From positions 1 through 13,448 of the forward strand of contig JACEST010000047.1 in NCBI GenBank assembly GCA_013911715.1: a stretch of DNA of 13,448 nt, written 5' to 3'. This stretch comes from Sphingopyxis sp. (GTDB lineage: Bacteria > Pseudomonadota > Alphaproteobacteria > Sphingomonadales > Sphingomonadaceae). Positions 6,629 through 13,448 of the stretch are shown one piece after another. Under the pieces are notes generated by a model. That model ran no database searches. It was not told the origin of the DNA and saw only the letters and a program-made list of their open reading frames with translations. Numbering within the stretch: the stretch's first letter is position 1; every line of letters begins with the position of its first letter. Both the position numbers and the translations under genes were made by a program.

Positions 6629-7144
6629 TCACCGCAGTTTTTGAACGCTTTGCCGTACTTCCGTGGTCGCAGGCCGTTCCGTGCTGTTCCAGCGCGTCAC
6701 CATCATAACAAACGCCGCACACGTTGCAATCCCGAGCAGAAATGCTCCCAAAATCCACTTGTTTTGCCGGTCTGCCGTTCGGGCTGATTCGACGAACCCG
6801 GACAACTCGCGGGTAATGGCGATGAAGCTGCTCTCGGCGCTTTGCAAGGACTGACGCTCGCTTGTGCGGGCCGCAGCACTCGCCGCATTGAGCTGAGCTG
6901 CCAGCTTATCGGGCGTCACCGTCAGGGCCGGTGCGTCGCGCAGCTTACGGTAGTGGTCCGCCAATGCCTGGGTCGCACCACGGATTTCCGCAAGCGTTTC
7001 GGTATAGTCGGGGATGTCGATCGTCGTCGGTGCCGCCGCAAGCTGCTGGACGGCGAGCCGCAGGGTCGTCACCTCCAATCGCAACGTGTCGAACGCCATC
7101 GCCGCTGGATCAATCGCGGCGGTCGTCACAGGCTCCTTTTCCAT
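6629..7144 (-). CDS. Small TM coiled-coil protein downstream of traA (DUF6118-like)
   Basis: The protein has 171 residues. The first ~125 are helical and polar with heptad-like stretches (LRLEVTTLRLAVQQLAAAP, then LAEIRGATQALADHYRKLRD). One TM segment follows (about 130-150, WILGAFLLGIATCAAFVMMV), then a short basic tail. It matches what I recall of DUF6118 proteins, which often follow Ti-type traA in alphaproteobacterial mobile elements; function is not established. It starts 12 bp after the traA stop, and AAGGAG in that gap lies 8 nt before the ATG, so it is co-transcribed with traA. One TM plus a cytoplasmic coiled coil would suit docking of the relaxosome at the membrane; this is inference. 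My memory is that some family members are longer, so C-terminal loss near the element edge is possible but unproven. Confidence 0.8.
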   Translation of the reverse strand: MEKEPVTTAAIDPAAMAFDTLRLEVTTLRLAVQQLAAAPTTIDIPDYTETLAEIRGATQALADHYRKLRDAPALTVTPDKLAAQLNAASAAARTSERQSLQSAESSFIAITRELSGFVESARTADRQNKWILGAFLLGIATCAAFVMMVTRWNSTERPATTEVRQSVQKLR

Positions 7145-7156
7145 TGTTCGTCTCCT

Positions 7157-10072
7157 TTACATGCCGATGCCAAGGCCGCGTCCGCGACCAAGGCCAAATG
7201 CTTCATGAAGCTGATGGGCGATGCCGCCTGACCCGCTGGCGCGAAGGCCGAGTTCGATCTTGCGATTTCGCAGCAGGGAGTCGACCTGCGGGTCTCGCTC
7301 CAGGCTCTTCGCCATTGCCCCCATGCTGGCGGAGACGGCATCGGCGCGGCGGTAATTGCCGGTCTGGAACGCCTGATCGCGCTGGCGGTGCAGCCGCTGC
7401 CAATTCTCCACAAAGCGGTCGGCGCGCATGGCCGGGTTGGTGCGGATTTCAGCTTCAAGCTGCATTGCGCGAATGGCGTTGGCAGTGCGCCCGCTTGCTG
7501 CTTGCCCGACAAGTTCCGGCTGGCTGCGGAACGCCGCCGACAGGTCGCTGCCCGCCTCAGGGCGGATGTCGTTCAATCCGGCGAACGCTTTCTCCCGCGC
7601 CGCAAGCTGATGCGGCATGGGTTCCAGGCCCCTGGCGACGGCGCGCTCGAGGTCCGCCACGGCACGGGCGTAGCGTTCGACCCCACGCCCGATGTCGAGC
7701 GTTCCGGCTTTCGGCTTTTGCTCAATGACTAGAGCGTGCTGCGGTTCGAGCGCTGGCCGGAAGCTGGCGAAAATGCTTTTCGCCTTTTCCGGCACGATCT
7801 TGCGGACGATCTCCGTCACCCGCTCGCGGAACGAAATGCCGCGCCGCTCCGCGAAAGCGCGGGCCGGATCAACGTCCCGCTCGCGGGCATAATCCAGCGC
7901 CATATCCTTGGTCCGTTCACGCGACAGGCTGCGGGCCAACTTGCCAGCATCGGCAAAATCATCGCGGCCATAGTGCAGCGACACCGACTCACGGTGACGG
8001 GACAGCGCCACATAGCTGCTGTGCTGGTCCATCCCCGGCGTCGCCAGGACGTAAGCGCGGTCCACGGTGACGCCCTGCGATTTGTGGATCGTCGCGGCAT
8101 AGCCGTGGTCGATATGGGCATAATCCTTCATGTCGAAGGCGACGCGGCGGCCATCGTCCAGCGCCACGGCCATGCCTTGCCTGCTGACCGATTGCAGTGT
8201 GCCGAGAGTGCCGTTCTTCACGCCAAGCTCGCGGTCATTGCGAAGGAACATAACGCGGTCGCCACTGGCAAAGCTGCGCTCGCCGCGTTCCACCTGCACG
8301 GCGATGTCTGAACCGAGTTCGCCATTCGCGCGCAGCCGATCGCGCGCCGCCATATTGAGTTCGCGCACCTCGTCGTTGGTGTGGGTCAGGATGATGCGGC
8401 TATCGTTTGGCGCGGCAATGCGGTCGGCATCCCAGGTCTCGATCGACGCCCCCCGCGCCGCCGCGCGCGTGTCGGCGGAATGGACCATGCCGCGTTCGGC
8501 ATAGTCGCGAAGCGCGTCCCCCGTCCGCCCGGTGGCGAGCTGGCGCGTGGCATCGCGCTGCCAATCCTGATTTTGCCGCCTGATTTGGGTGATCTCGACG
8601 CCGCCCTGCCGTTCGGCGATCGAACGAAAGGCTGCACCCGCCTCAATCGCCTGCAACTGCTGTGGATCGCCAACCAGGACCAGTTTCGCCCCGGCCTCGT
8701 TCGCGGCTGACACCAGGCGCTCCATTTGGCGGGAGCCGATCATTCCCGCCTCGTCGATGACCAGCACATCACGCGAAGTAAGCAACTCGCGCCCTTGCGC
8801 CCATTGATGCTCCAGGCTGGCGATGGTCCGCGACGGAATTGCCGATCCGGCTTCAAGTCCTTCGGCGGCAATACCGGACAGCGCCGCGCCGCGAACCTGA
8901 TAGCCCGCCGCTTCCCAAGCCTCGCGGGCGACACTCAGCATCGCCGACTTCCCCGTCCCGGCATAGCCGATGACGACACCCAGGTCTTTGCCGCCTGTGA
9001 CATGATCAAATGCCGCGCGCTGCTCACCGGACAAGGCAAGGCCGCGCGCTTCTGCTGCTGCCATCGCGCGACCTTTTTCATGCTCGCCAACGCGGTGCCG
9101 CTCACGTTCGGCCATCGCCTGCGAAGCGCGCTCAAGCCGCGCTTCGACCTCGATCATGTCGCGGGATGTGAAACGGTCTTCGCCGCGCCCGTCCTTGCCC
9201 AGCGCGACCAGATCGGGCGAAGTCTGCACCCCAATCATCGCCCGATCGAATTGCTCTTTTCCCTCCGAATGACGATGCACGAACATCGCCAGATCGCGCT
9301 TGGTAAAGGTCGCTTGCTGACGGGTGATCGCGTCCAGCGCGATGTTCGGGTTGGCGATGATCCGCTCGCCATTGTGGCGGGCGATTTCGGCATGATCGGC
9401 GATGCGCTCAAGCTCAAGGCCATCGCTTACCATGCGTGATGCGGCGGGGCCGATCTTGTTCTGCGGGGCAAGGTCGATGCCCTGCTCCTTGAAACTGCGG
9501 TGGTCGATGCTGGCGTCGATGTCGAGCGCGGCCAGCCGTTCGTTGACGTGGCTCGCCCAGCGTTCGCGCCACTGCTCCAGCAGCTCGGTCTTGTTCCAAT
9601 TGCGGACCTTTGCGCCGAACCCGCCTTCACTCACCTCGCGCATGGTGAGCATGACATGGGCGTGCGGCTTCGCCAGCCCATCCGCGCCGATATCCCAGTG
9701 GACATTGACGTCCGCGATCATGCCCCGTTCGACAAAGTCAGCCTGCACGAATTCGCGGGCCAGCTCGATCCCCTGCTGCTGGTTCAACTCGCGCGGAATG
9801 GCGAACTCGATCTCTCGGGCCAGTTGCGCGTCCTTGCGCAGCTCGGTCGCTTCGACCTCGTTCCACAAGGCCGACCGGTCGCCCATGCGTGCGGGCGCGC
9901 CATCGGGCAGCATTACCTCGGAATGGACGACGCCCGATTTATTGGTGAAATCATGATCGCGGTCGAGCCGGTCATCGTGCAGCCGGTCGGCGGAACGATA
10001 GGCGGCGGACGCCACCGCGCTCGATCCGTTCGCGCGGGAAATGACTTTGGCCGAGAAGTGATAGATCGCCAT
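7157..10072 (-). CDS. traA: Ti-type conjugative relaxase-helicase TraA (MOBQ, MobA/MobL family)
   Basis: The protein has 971 residues. Residues 1-220 are the MobA/MobL relaxase. It opens MAIYHFSAKVISR and carries the likely nicking tyrosine in AAYRSADRL (Tyr25). The metal-binding histidines are in VNVHWDIG and PHAHVML (His125, 137, 139). Residues about 345-700 are a superfamily-1 TraI/RecD2-like helicase: Walker A GYAGTGKS (369-376), Walker B VLVIDEAGM (436-444), GDPQQLQAIEAG (468-479), YAATIHKSQGVTVD (658-671) and YVALSRHRES (687-696). The C-terminal ~250 residues are helical, end in Gly/Arg and have no obvious motif. All catalytic motifs look intact. The enzyme nicks oriT, stays bound to the 5' end and unwinds the transferred strand. 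It is transcribed away from the putative oriT 28 bp upstream of its start and is followed by the DUF6118-like gene. Confidence 0.95.
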   Translation of the reverse strand: MAIYHFSAKVISRANGSSAVASAAYRSADRLHDDRLDRDHDFTNKSGVVHSEVMLPDGAPARMGDRSALWNEVEATELRKDAQLAREIEFAIPRELNQQQGIELAREFVQADFVERGMIADVNVHWDIGADGLAKPHAHVMLTMREVSEGGFGAKVRNWNKTELLEQWRERWASHVNERLAALDIDASIDHRSFKEQGIDLAPQNKIGPAASRMVSDGLELERIADHAEIARHNGERIIANPNIALDAITRQQATFTKRDLAMFVHRHSEGKEQFDRAMIGVQTSPDLVALGKDGRGEDRFTSRDMIEVEARLERASQAMAERERHRVGEHEKGRAMAAAEARGLALSGEQRAAFDHVTGGKDLGVVIGYAGTGKSAMLSVAREAWEAAGYQVRGAALSGIAAEGLEAGSAIPSRTIASLEHQWAQGRELLTSRDVLVIDEAGMIGSRQMERLVSAANEAGAKLVLVGDPQQLQAIEAGAAFRSIAERQGGVEITQIRRQNQDWQRDATRQLATGRTGDALRDYAERGMVHSADTRAAARGASIETWDADRIAAPNDSRIILTHTNDEVRELNMAARDRLRANGELGSDIAVQVERGERSFASGDRVMFLRNDRELGVKNGTLGTLQSVSRQGMAVALDDGRRVAFDMKDYAHIDHGYAATIHKSQGVTVDRAYVLATPGMDQHSSYVALSRHRESVSLHYGRDDFADAGKLARSLSRERTKDMALDYARERDVDPARAFAERRGISFRERVTEIVRKIVPEKAKSIFASFRPALEPQHALVIEQKPKAGTLDIGRGVERYARAVADLERAVARGLEPMPHQLAAREKAFAGLNDIRPEAGSDLSAAFRSQPELVGQAASGRTANAIRAMQLEAEIRTNPAMRADRFVENWQRLHRQRDQAFQTGNYRRADAVSASMGAMAKSLERDPQVDSLLRNRKIELGLRASGSGGIAHQLHEAFGLGRGRGLGIGM

Positions 10073-10100
10073 AACGGCAATCCAGCTACATCACTCAAGC

Positions 10101-10130
10101 GACGTCGGCACGACGTATAAGCGCGCCCTC
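10101..10130 (+). other. oriT: Putative origin of transfer (oriT) with MOBQ-type nic region
   Basis: A 6-bp inverted repeat ACGTCG-GCA-CGACGT (10102-10116) is followed at once by ATAAGCGCGCCCTC. The order (hairpin, TAA-rich step, GCGCCCT core) is that of RSF1010-type and Ti-plasmid origins of transfer. As I recall the pTiC58 oriT, CGACGTATAA-N2-GCGCCCT is shared almost base for base. The site lies between divergent traA and traC, as in Ti plasmids. The nick would fall within or next to the GCGCCCT core on the strand shown; the exact bond cannot be given from sequence. Confidence 0.78.
10115..10120 (-). promoter_or_regulatory. Candidate -10 element for traA, inside oriT
   Basis: On the minus strand TTATAC lies about 42 bp before the traA start codon and overlaps the nic region. 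No good -35 is visible at 17 bp. In RSF1010 the mobilization promoters overlap oriT and are repressed by the relaxase; the same arrangement is possible here. Confidence 0.3.
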
Positions 10131-10147
10131 ACAGGATAAAATCCTGT
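10131..10147. repeat. Perfect palindrome beside oriT
   Basis: ACAGGAT-AAA-ATCCTGT is a perfect 7-bp inverted repeat with a 3-nt centre, directly right of the nic core. It could be an operator for the divergent tra promoters, a binding site for TraC/TraD, or a hairpin used when the transferred strand is closed. Confidence 0.7.
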
Positions 10148-10208
10148 TCGGGACCGCCGTGTTCCAGCGCGCTCCGGCAACAGGGAAGCCATTCGCACGG
10201 CTGCGATT

Positions 10209-10237
10209 TATGATGGCCCTATCACGAACCGATGGAG
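10209..10237 (+). promoter_or_regulatory. Candidate -10 and ribosome binding site for traC
   Basis: TATGAT (10209-10214) would start transcription near 10221. GGAG (10234-10237) sits 6 nt before the ATG at 10244 and decides that start over an in-frame ATG at 10232. No clear -35 is seen; the SD is convincing, the promoter weak. Confidence 0.45.
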
Positions 10238-10243
10238 CCAAAC

Positions 10244-10549
10244 ATGCGCAAACCAAGAGATTTCGATTCGGAACTGCAAGCCCTGACCCAAAAGGCCAAG
10301 CAGCTCAAAAGCCGCAAGGTGTTGCAGCTTGGCGAGCTGGTGATCGCCACCGGAGCCGATGCGCTCGATCCCGAAACCCTGACCGGCGCGCTTCTCGGCG
10401 TGGTCAAATCCAAGGATGCGAAAGAACGGGAGGCGTGGCGGGCAAGCGGCGCGGCGTTCTTTCAAAGGCAGTCGCGCAAGGCTGATCGCGGAACTCCGGC
10501 AAACACTGGCAGCAATCAAGCGAGCCAGGGCGATGATGAACGGCGTTGA
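10244..10549 (+). CDS. traC: Conjugal transfer protein TraC (Ti-type)
   Basis: The protein has 101 residues, basic at both ends. MRKPRDFDSELQALTQKAKQ leads into LGELVIATGADALDPETL (29-46), TGALLGVVKSKDA (47-59) and EAWRASGAAFFQRQSRKA (63-80), the order seen in TraC proteins of Ti plasmids and related alphaproteobacterial elements. Ti TraC is a small accessory transfer protein encoded divergently from traA across oriT, just as here. It is thought to help the relaxase at oriT. The C-terminal ~20 residues are polar and probably disordered. Its last 17 bases overlap the start of traD, so translation is likely coupled. The start is fixed by GGAG 6 nt upstream. Confidence 0.85.
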   Translation: MRKPRDFDSELQALTQKAKQLKSRKVLQLGELVIATGADALDPETLTGALLGVVKSKDAKEREAWRASGAAFFQRQSRKADRGTPANTGSNQASQGDDERR

Positions 10550-10808
10550 AGCCAGCCAGCGCCGGACCGACACGCGCCAATGGGTCACGGATCGCCGCGA
10601 ACGAACCCGCCATCTGATCGAGCTTGGCGGCCTGGTGCAAAAGGCTGGACTGGTCGAGCTGACCGATGATGACCGCGCGGTGATGCTGGGCGCATTCCTT
10701 GCCATCGCTGCCAAATTGCAGAGCGACGACCGCGAACAGGCGCTATCGCTGTGGCGGCGGCGCGGTCAGCGGGCATTCGTCGATGATCGTCCCCACGGCT
10801 CCATGTGA
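10533..10808 (+). CDS. traD: Conjugal transfer protein TraD (Ti-type small protein)
   Basis: The protein has 91 residues. After a polar N-terminus comes the conserved core HLIELGGLVQKAGLVELT (28-45), then DDDRAVMLGAFLAIAAKL, matching the small TraD family of Ti-like transfer systems. This is not the F-plasmid TraD coupling protein. The start is taken at the ATG pair 10533/10536; AGGG at 10527-10530 suits 10536 best (5 nt), and both lie inside the end of traC. The frame stays open back to an ATG at 10416, but that start has no proper SD and would overlap traC by 134 bp. In Ti-type systems traG normally comes next; here a convergent hsdR follows after 93 bp. The exact role of TraD is not settled; it is an accessory transfer protein. 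Confidence 0.82.
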   Translation: MMNGVEASQRRTDTRQWVTDRRERTRHLIELGGLVQKAGLVELTDDDRAVMLGAFLAIAAKLQSDDREQALSLWRRRGQRAFVDDRPHGSM

Positions 10809-10824
10809 GCACGAACTACGCTTC

Positions 10825-10843
10825 TAACTCAGCTGTCGAGTTA
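10825..10843. terminator. Small inverted repeat between convergent traD and hsdR
   Basis: TAACTC-AGCTGTC-GAGTTA gives a 6-bp stem with a 7-nt loop in the 93-bp gap between the two stop codons. It is short, not GC-rich and has no T-run, so terminator function is only suggested by its place. Confidence 0.3.
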
Positions 10844-10901
10844 ACATGCTGCTCGCTGGTGTTGCTGCTCAAAGGGAACGGAAAAAAGTCAAACCTGAAT
10901 C

Positions 10902-13448
10902 TCAAAGCGCCCAATCGATAGCAATCGTATTGGCTTGCTCCAGAACAAGATCAACGGCTGCCTTTTGCAAGTCGGGCGGATAACCATACCGGGCCAGCAG
11001 CTTGCGAACCTCAATCCGCATTTTTGCTCGGACGCTCTCCTTCTGCGTCCAGTCTACCGTCACAGTGCTTCGGATGGTCTGGACCAGAAGCTGGGCAAGG
11101 GTACGGAGCGTTTCGCGCTCCATCAAATCTCGGGCTGAACCGTTCTCGGCTAAGGCATCGTAAAAGGCCAATTCCTCTGGGGCCATGCCTAGCTCTTCAC
11201 CGCGCTTAGCGGACGCAGAAACATCGCGGGCTAGAGAAATCAGCTCATCAATCACCTGCAAACTGTCGACTGCCCGGTTGTGGTAGCGGGTCAGCACATC
11301 GTCCAGCCGATCACTCAGCTTGCGCGCTTCAACGATGTTTAGCCGTTCACGCGCCTTGATATTCCCCTGCAAAAGCCTTCGTAGGGTCTCAACAGCAAGA
11401 TTGGGTTGCTTTGTCTCTTTCACTTCCAGCAGGAAATCATCCGACAGGATCGCAAGATCGGGCTGTTGAAGCCCTGCATCCTTGAACACGTCGAGAATAC
11501 CATCCGACATCACCGCCTGAGACATGAGCTGGCGGATTTCCTGCTCAATGGCCTGCCTGCCGCGCCCCCCCTTACCGGACGTGTATTTGAGGAGGTTGGC
11601 CCGCAAGGCGACAATGAGTGCCACCTCGTGCCGCCTGGCCGATGCCCGCTCGTCACCCGCTGCGATGGCGAATGCTGCTTCGGCCTGCGTCGCCAGATCA
11701 ATGAACTCGGCACGGTGATCGTTGGATAGGATTTCCTCAAGGCATTGCTTGAGGATGGTCAGGCGAACGGTTGGTTCAGCATCGAAAAAGGCATTCCAGT
11801 TGACCTTGCCCAGCAAGGCGAGCGCGGACTCAACCTTGCTGAGAAGCTGCCGCACTGCCTCATCCATATTGAGGCTGACTTGCTCCTGATCGCGGGCGCT
11901 ATACTGCGCCAGTGCGGCCCGCAGTTCCGCACCAATGCCAAGATAATCGACGATCAGCCCGCCCGGCTTGGAGCCGAAAACCCTGTTGACCCGCGCTATG
12001 GCTTGCATGAGGCCATGCCCACGCATCGGCTTGTCGATGTAGAGCGTGTGCAGCGAGGGCGCATCAAAGCCGGTCAGCCACATGTCACGCACAATCACCA
12101 GATCGAAGCCGGATGATGGGTTCTTGAAGCGGTCTGCTACCTCCTCAAGCCGCGATTTGGTGCGGATATGCGGTTGCATGGCTTGCGGATCAGAATTGTT
12201 GCCGGTGATGACAACTTTCATCATCCCGTCGCTGTCTTCGGCAGGGTCAGCGCCAACCCAGTCGGGGCGAAGGCGGGCAATTTCATCATGGAGCTTAACG
12301 GCAACATCACGGCTGATTGCCACGATCATGCCCTTGCCGCCGCCCATCGCCAGTTTGCGCTCTTCAAAATGGGCGACAATATCGGCGGCAACCGTCTCAA
12401 TCCGCTCTTTGGAGCCGACAATTTCCTCAAACCGGCTGAACTTCGCTTTCAACTGTTCGGCGGCGCGCACGTCACTGCCTTCGGTCAGCTCCTCGGCCAG
12501 CGCGTCCAACTCATCGCGTTGCTCTGCATCCAGCCGAAGCATTAGCTTGGCCAGACGGGCGGAATAGTGAATCGGCACGGTTGCCTTGTCGATGACCGAT
12601 TGGGTCATGTCGTAAGTGTCGATCACGTCACCGAACACCGCCGCCGTGCTGCGATCCTTTTCGTCAATCGGCGTGCCGGTGAAGCCGATGAAGGTGGCGT
12701 TTGGCAGAGCTTGGCGGAGATATTCGGCAAAGCCGACTTCCTCACGCACTTCATCGCCGCGTGTCACGAAGCGCCGGTTGAGGCCATATTGCGAACGGTG
12801 CGCTTCATCGGCAATCACGATCACGTTGCTGCGATCAGTAAGCAACGGATGCTCGCCATCATCACCGCGAAACCGCTGTATTGTCGTGAACACCAGCCCG
12901 CCAATATCGACCTTGAGCAGTTCCCGCACCGCCGCCACGGTTTCAGCGTTGCGCGGCTCACCACGAATGGCGCTACCGTGGGCGGCGAAGGTCTTGAAGA
13001 GCTGATCGTCCAAATCGTTGCGGTCCGTCACCACAACAATCGTTGGGTTCTTGAGCTTCTTCGCCAGTTGGAGCTGGCGGACATAAAACAGCATGGTCAG
13101 CGATTTGCCGCTGCCTTGCGTATGCCAGACCACGCCGCCCTTGCGATGCCCGCCTTCACCAGCCGCCTTCACCGTTGAGGAAAGCGCCCGCCGCACGGCG
13201 TGGAACTGGTGATAGCCAGCCAGCTTCTTCGATTTGACCACGCCATCGGCCATTTCAAAGGTGGTGTAATCGAAAGCCAGGTCCAACAGCCGCGCCGGAT
13301 CGAACGCACCCTTGATGAGCACTTCCAGCTCTGCCCGGCCAAAATCGTCATGCTTTTCGCCGTCAATGGTCCGCCACGGCTGGAAACGGTCCAGCCCGGA
13401 CGTCAGCGAGCCGATGCGTGCTTCCATCCCGTCACTGATGACCAGCGC
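10902..13448 (-). CDS. hsdR: Type I restriction enzyme subunit R (HsdR), C-terminal ~848 residues; 5' end beyond window
   Basis: The frame is open to the window edge, and the first visible codons (ALVISDGMEARIGSLT) are internal family sequence, so the true start and the N-terminal nuclease domain lie past 13448. Numbered from the Met codon at 13427, the translocase motifs are Walker A HTQGSGKS (102-109), VTDRNDLDDQLF (133-144), IADEAHRSQYG (205-215), GFTGTPI (248-254), RDMWLTGFDAPSLHTLYID (447-465) and QAIARVNRVF (475-484). A C-terminal DUF3387/EcoEI_R_C-like helical region binds the rest of the complex. HsdR pumps DNA using ATP and cuts unmodified foreign DNA at a distance, together with HsdM and HsdS, which should be encoded to the right. 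No frameshift or stop appears. GC looks lower than in traA, suggesting a separate origin. It runs toward traD. Confidence 0.95.
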   Translation of the reverse strand, partial: ALVISDGMEARIGSLTSGLDRFQPWRTIDGEKHDDFGRAELEVLIKGAFDPARLLDLAFDYTTFEMADGVVKSKKLAGYHQFHAVRRALSSTVKAAGEGGHRKGGVVWHTQGSGKSLTMLFYVRQLQLAKKLKNPTIVVVTDRNDLDDQLFKTFAAHGSAIRGEPRNAETVAAVRELLKVDIGGLVFTTIQRFRGDDGEHPLLTDRSNVIVIADEAHRSQYGLNRRFVTRGDEVREEVGFAEYLRQALPNATFIGFTGTPIDEKDRSTAAVFGDVIDTYDMTQSVIDKATVPIHYSARLAKLMLRLDAEQRDELDALAEELTEGSDVRAAEQLKAKFSRFEEIVGSKERIETVAADIVAHFEERKLAMGGGKGMIVAISRDVAVKLHDEIARLRPDWVGADPAEDSDGMMKVVITGNNSDPQAMQPHIRTKSRLEEVADRFKNPSSGFDLVIVRDMWLTGFDAPSLHTLYIDKPMRGHGLMQAIARVNRVFGSKPGGLIVDYLGIGAELRAALAQYSARDQEQVSLNMDEAVRQLLSKVESALALLGKVNWNAFFDAEPTVRLTILKQCLEEILSNDHRAEFIDLATQAEAAFAIAAGDERASARRHEVALIVALRANLLKYTSGKGGRGRQAIEQEIRQLMSQAVMSDGILDVFKDAGLQQPDLAILSDDFLLEVKETKQPNLAVETLRRLLQGNIKARERLNIVEARKLSDRLDDVLTRYHNRAVDSLQVIDELISLARDVSASAKRGEELGMAPEELAFYDALAENGSARDLMERETLRTLAQLLVQTIRSTVTVDWTQKESVRAKMRIEVRKLLARYGYPPDLQKAAVDLVLEQANTIAIDWAL

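Larger units (their letters stand above)
6505..13448. mobile_element. Probable integrated mobilizable element / genomic island, left part
   Basis: Everything right of the tRNA is accessory in character: a relaxase operon, an origin of transfer, traC/traD and a restriction subunit. The tRNA 3' end is a standard integration target. No second copy of the tRNA 3' sequence and no integrase occur before 13448, so the right boundary and the recombinase, if any, lie outside. The boundary given is the first base after CCA; a true att core would overlap the tRNA. Confidence 0.55.

Noticed and set aside
6475..6708. Rightward 77-residue frame
   Set aside because: It begins inside the tRNA and runs antisense to the end of the DUF6118-like gene.
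6931..7728. Rightward 265-residue frame
   Set aside because: Antisense to traA and its downstream gene; low-complexity Arg/Pro/Ser composition.
8726..9439. Rightward 237-residue frame opposite traA
   Set aside because: Shadow of the relaxase-helicase, whose motifs are intact on the other strand.
10208..10714. Leftward 168-residue frame opposite traC and traD
   Set aside because: traC and traD carry family motifs and an SD; this frame has neither and also covers the non-coding gap.
12567..13178. Rightward 203-residue frame opposite hsdR
   Set aside because: Antisense to the HsdR translocase motifs.
6505..13448. Second tRNA-end repeat (attR), integrase, CRISPR array or insertion sequence
   Set aside because: Looked for by eye and not found. 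The tRNA 3' segment appears only once, and there are no spaced direct repeats and no transposase or integrase motifs.

Overview
The window looks like chromosomal DNA of an alphaproteobacterium, most probably a sphingomonad (Sphingopyxis, Sphingomonas or Novosphingobium-like). The grounds are high GC with GC-rich third positions, a DUF2336/PAS histidine kinase beside a WalW-type polysaccharide deacetylase, and an Agrobacterium-style (MOBQ) tra block. The genus is an inference; no marker gene settles it.

Left half (1-6504), chromosomal backbone. A leftward gene cut by the window edge encodes a two-TM coiled-coil membrane protein. A short HPt-fold protein diverges from it and has leucine where the phosphoacceptor histidine should be. 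Next come a secreted TPR-like protein, a hairpin between convergent genes, and a leftward Lrp/AsnC regulator with a visible sigma-70-like promoter. Divergent from lrp runs a probable two-gene operon: a DUF2336-like/PAS/HisKA kinase whose ATP-binding domain has lost its recognisable motifs, and a WalW-type CE4 deacetylase. The backbone ends at a complete tRNA with anticodon CAU, probably tRNA-Ile2.

Right half (6505-13448), accessory DNA, read as the start of an island or mobilizable element integrated at the tRNA 3' end. An AT-richer, gene-free junction of about 120 bp follows the tRNA. Then come a leftward traA relaxase-helicase and, 12 bp after its stop, a small coiled-coil protein with one TM segment (DUF6118-like). 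A 171-bp divergent region carries a recognisable MOBQ/Ti-type origin of transfer: a 6-bp hairpin stem followed by a TATAA-N2-GCGCCCT nic core, then a perfect 7-bp palindrome. Rightward traC and traD overlap each other. TraG would be expected next; instead there is a convergent, edge-truncated hsdR of a type I restriction-modification system, with visibly lower GC than the tra genes.

Working together: TraA would nick oriT and unwind the strand, with TraC/TraD as accessory proteins. No coupling protein or type IV secretion gene is visible, so the element may be mobilized by a helper or may carry those genes beyond the window. HsdR is the ATP-driven translocase/nuclease of a defence system whose hsdM and hsdS should lie past position 13448. 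No integrase, second att site, CRISPR array, insertion sequence or rRNA was seen.
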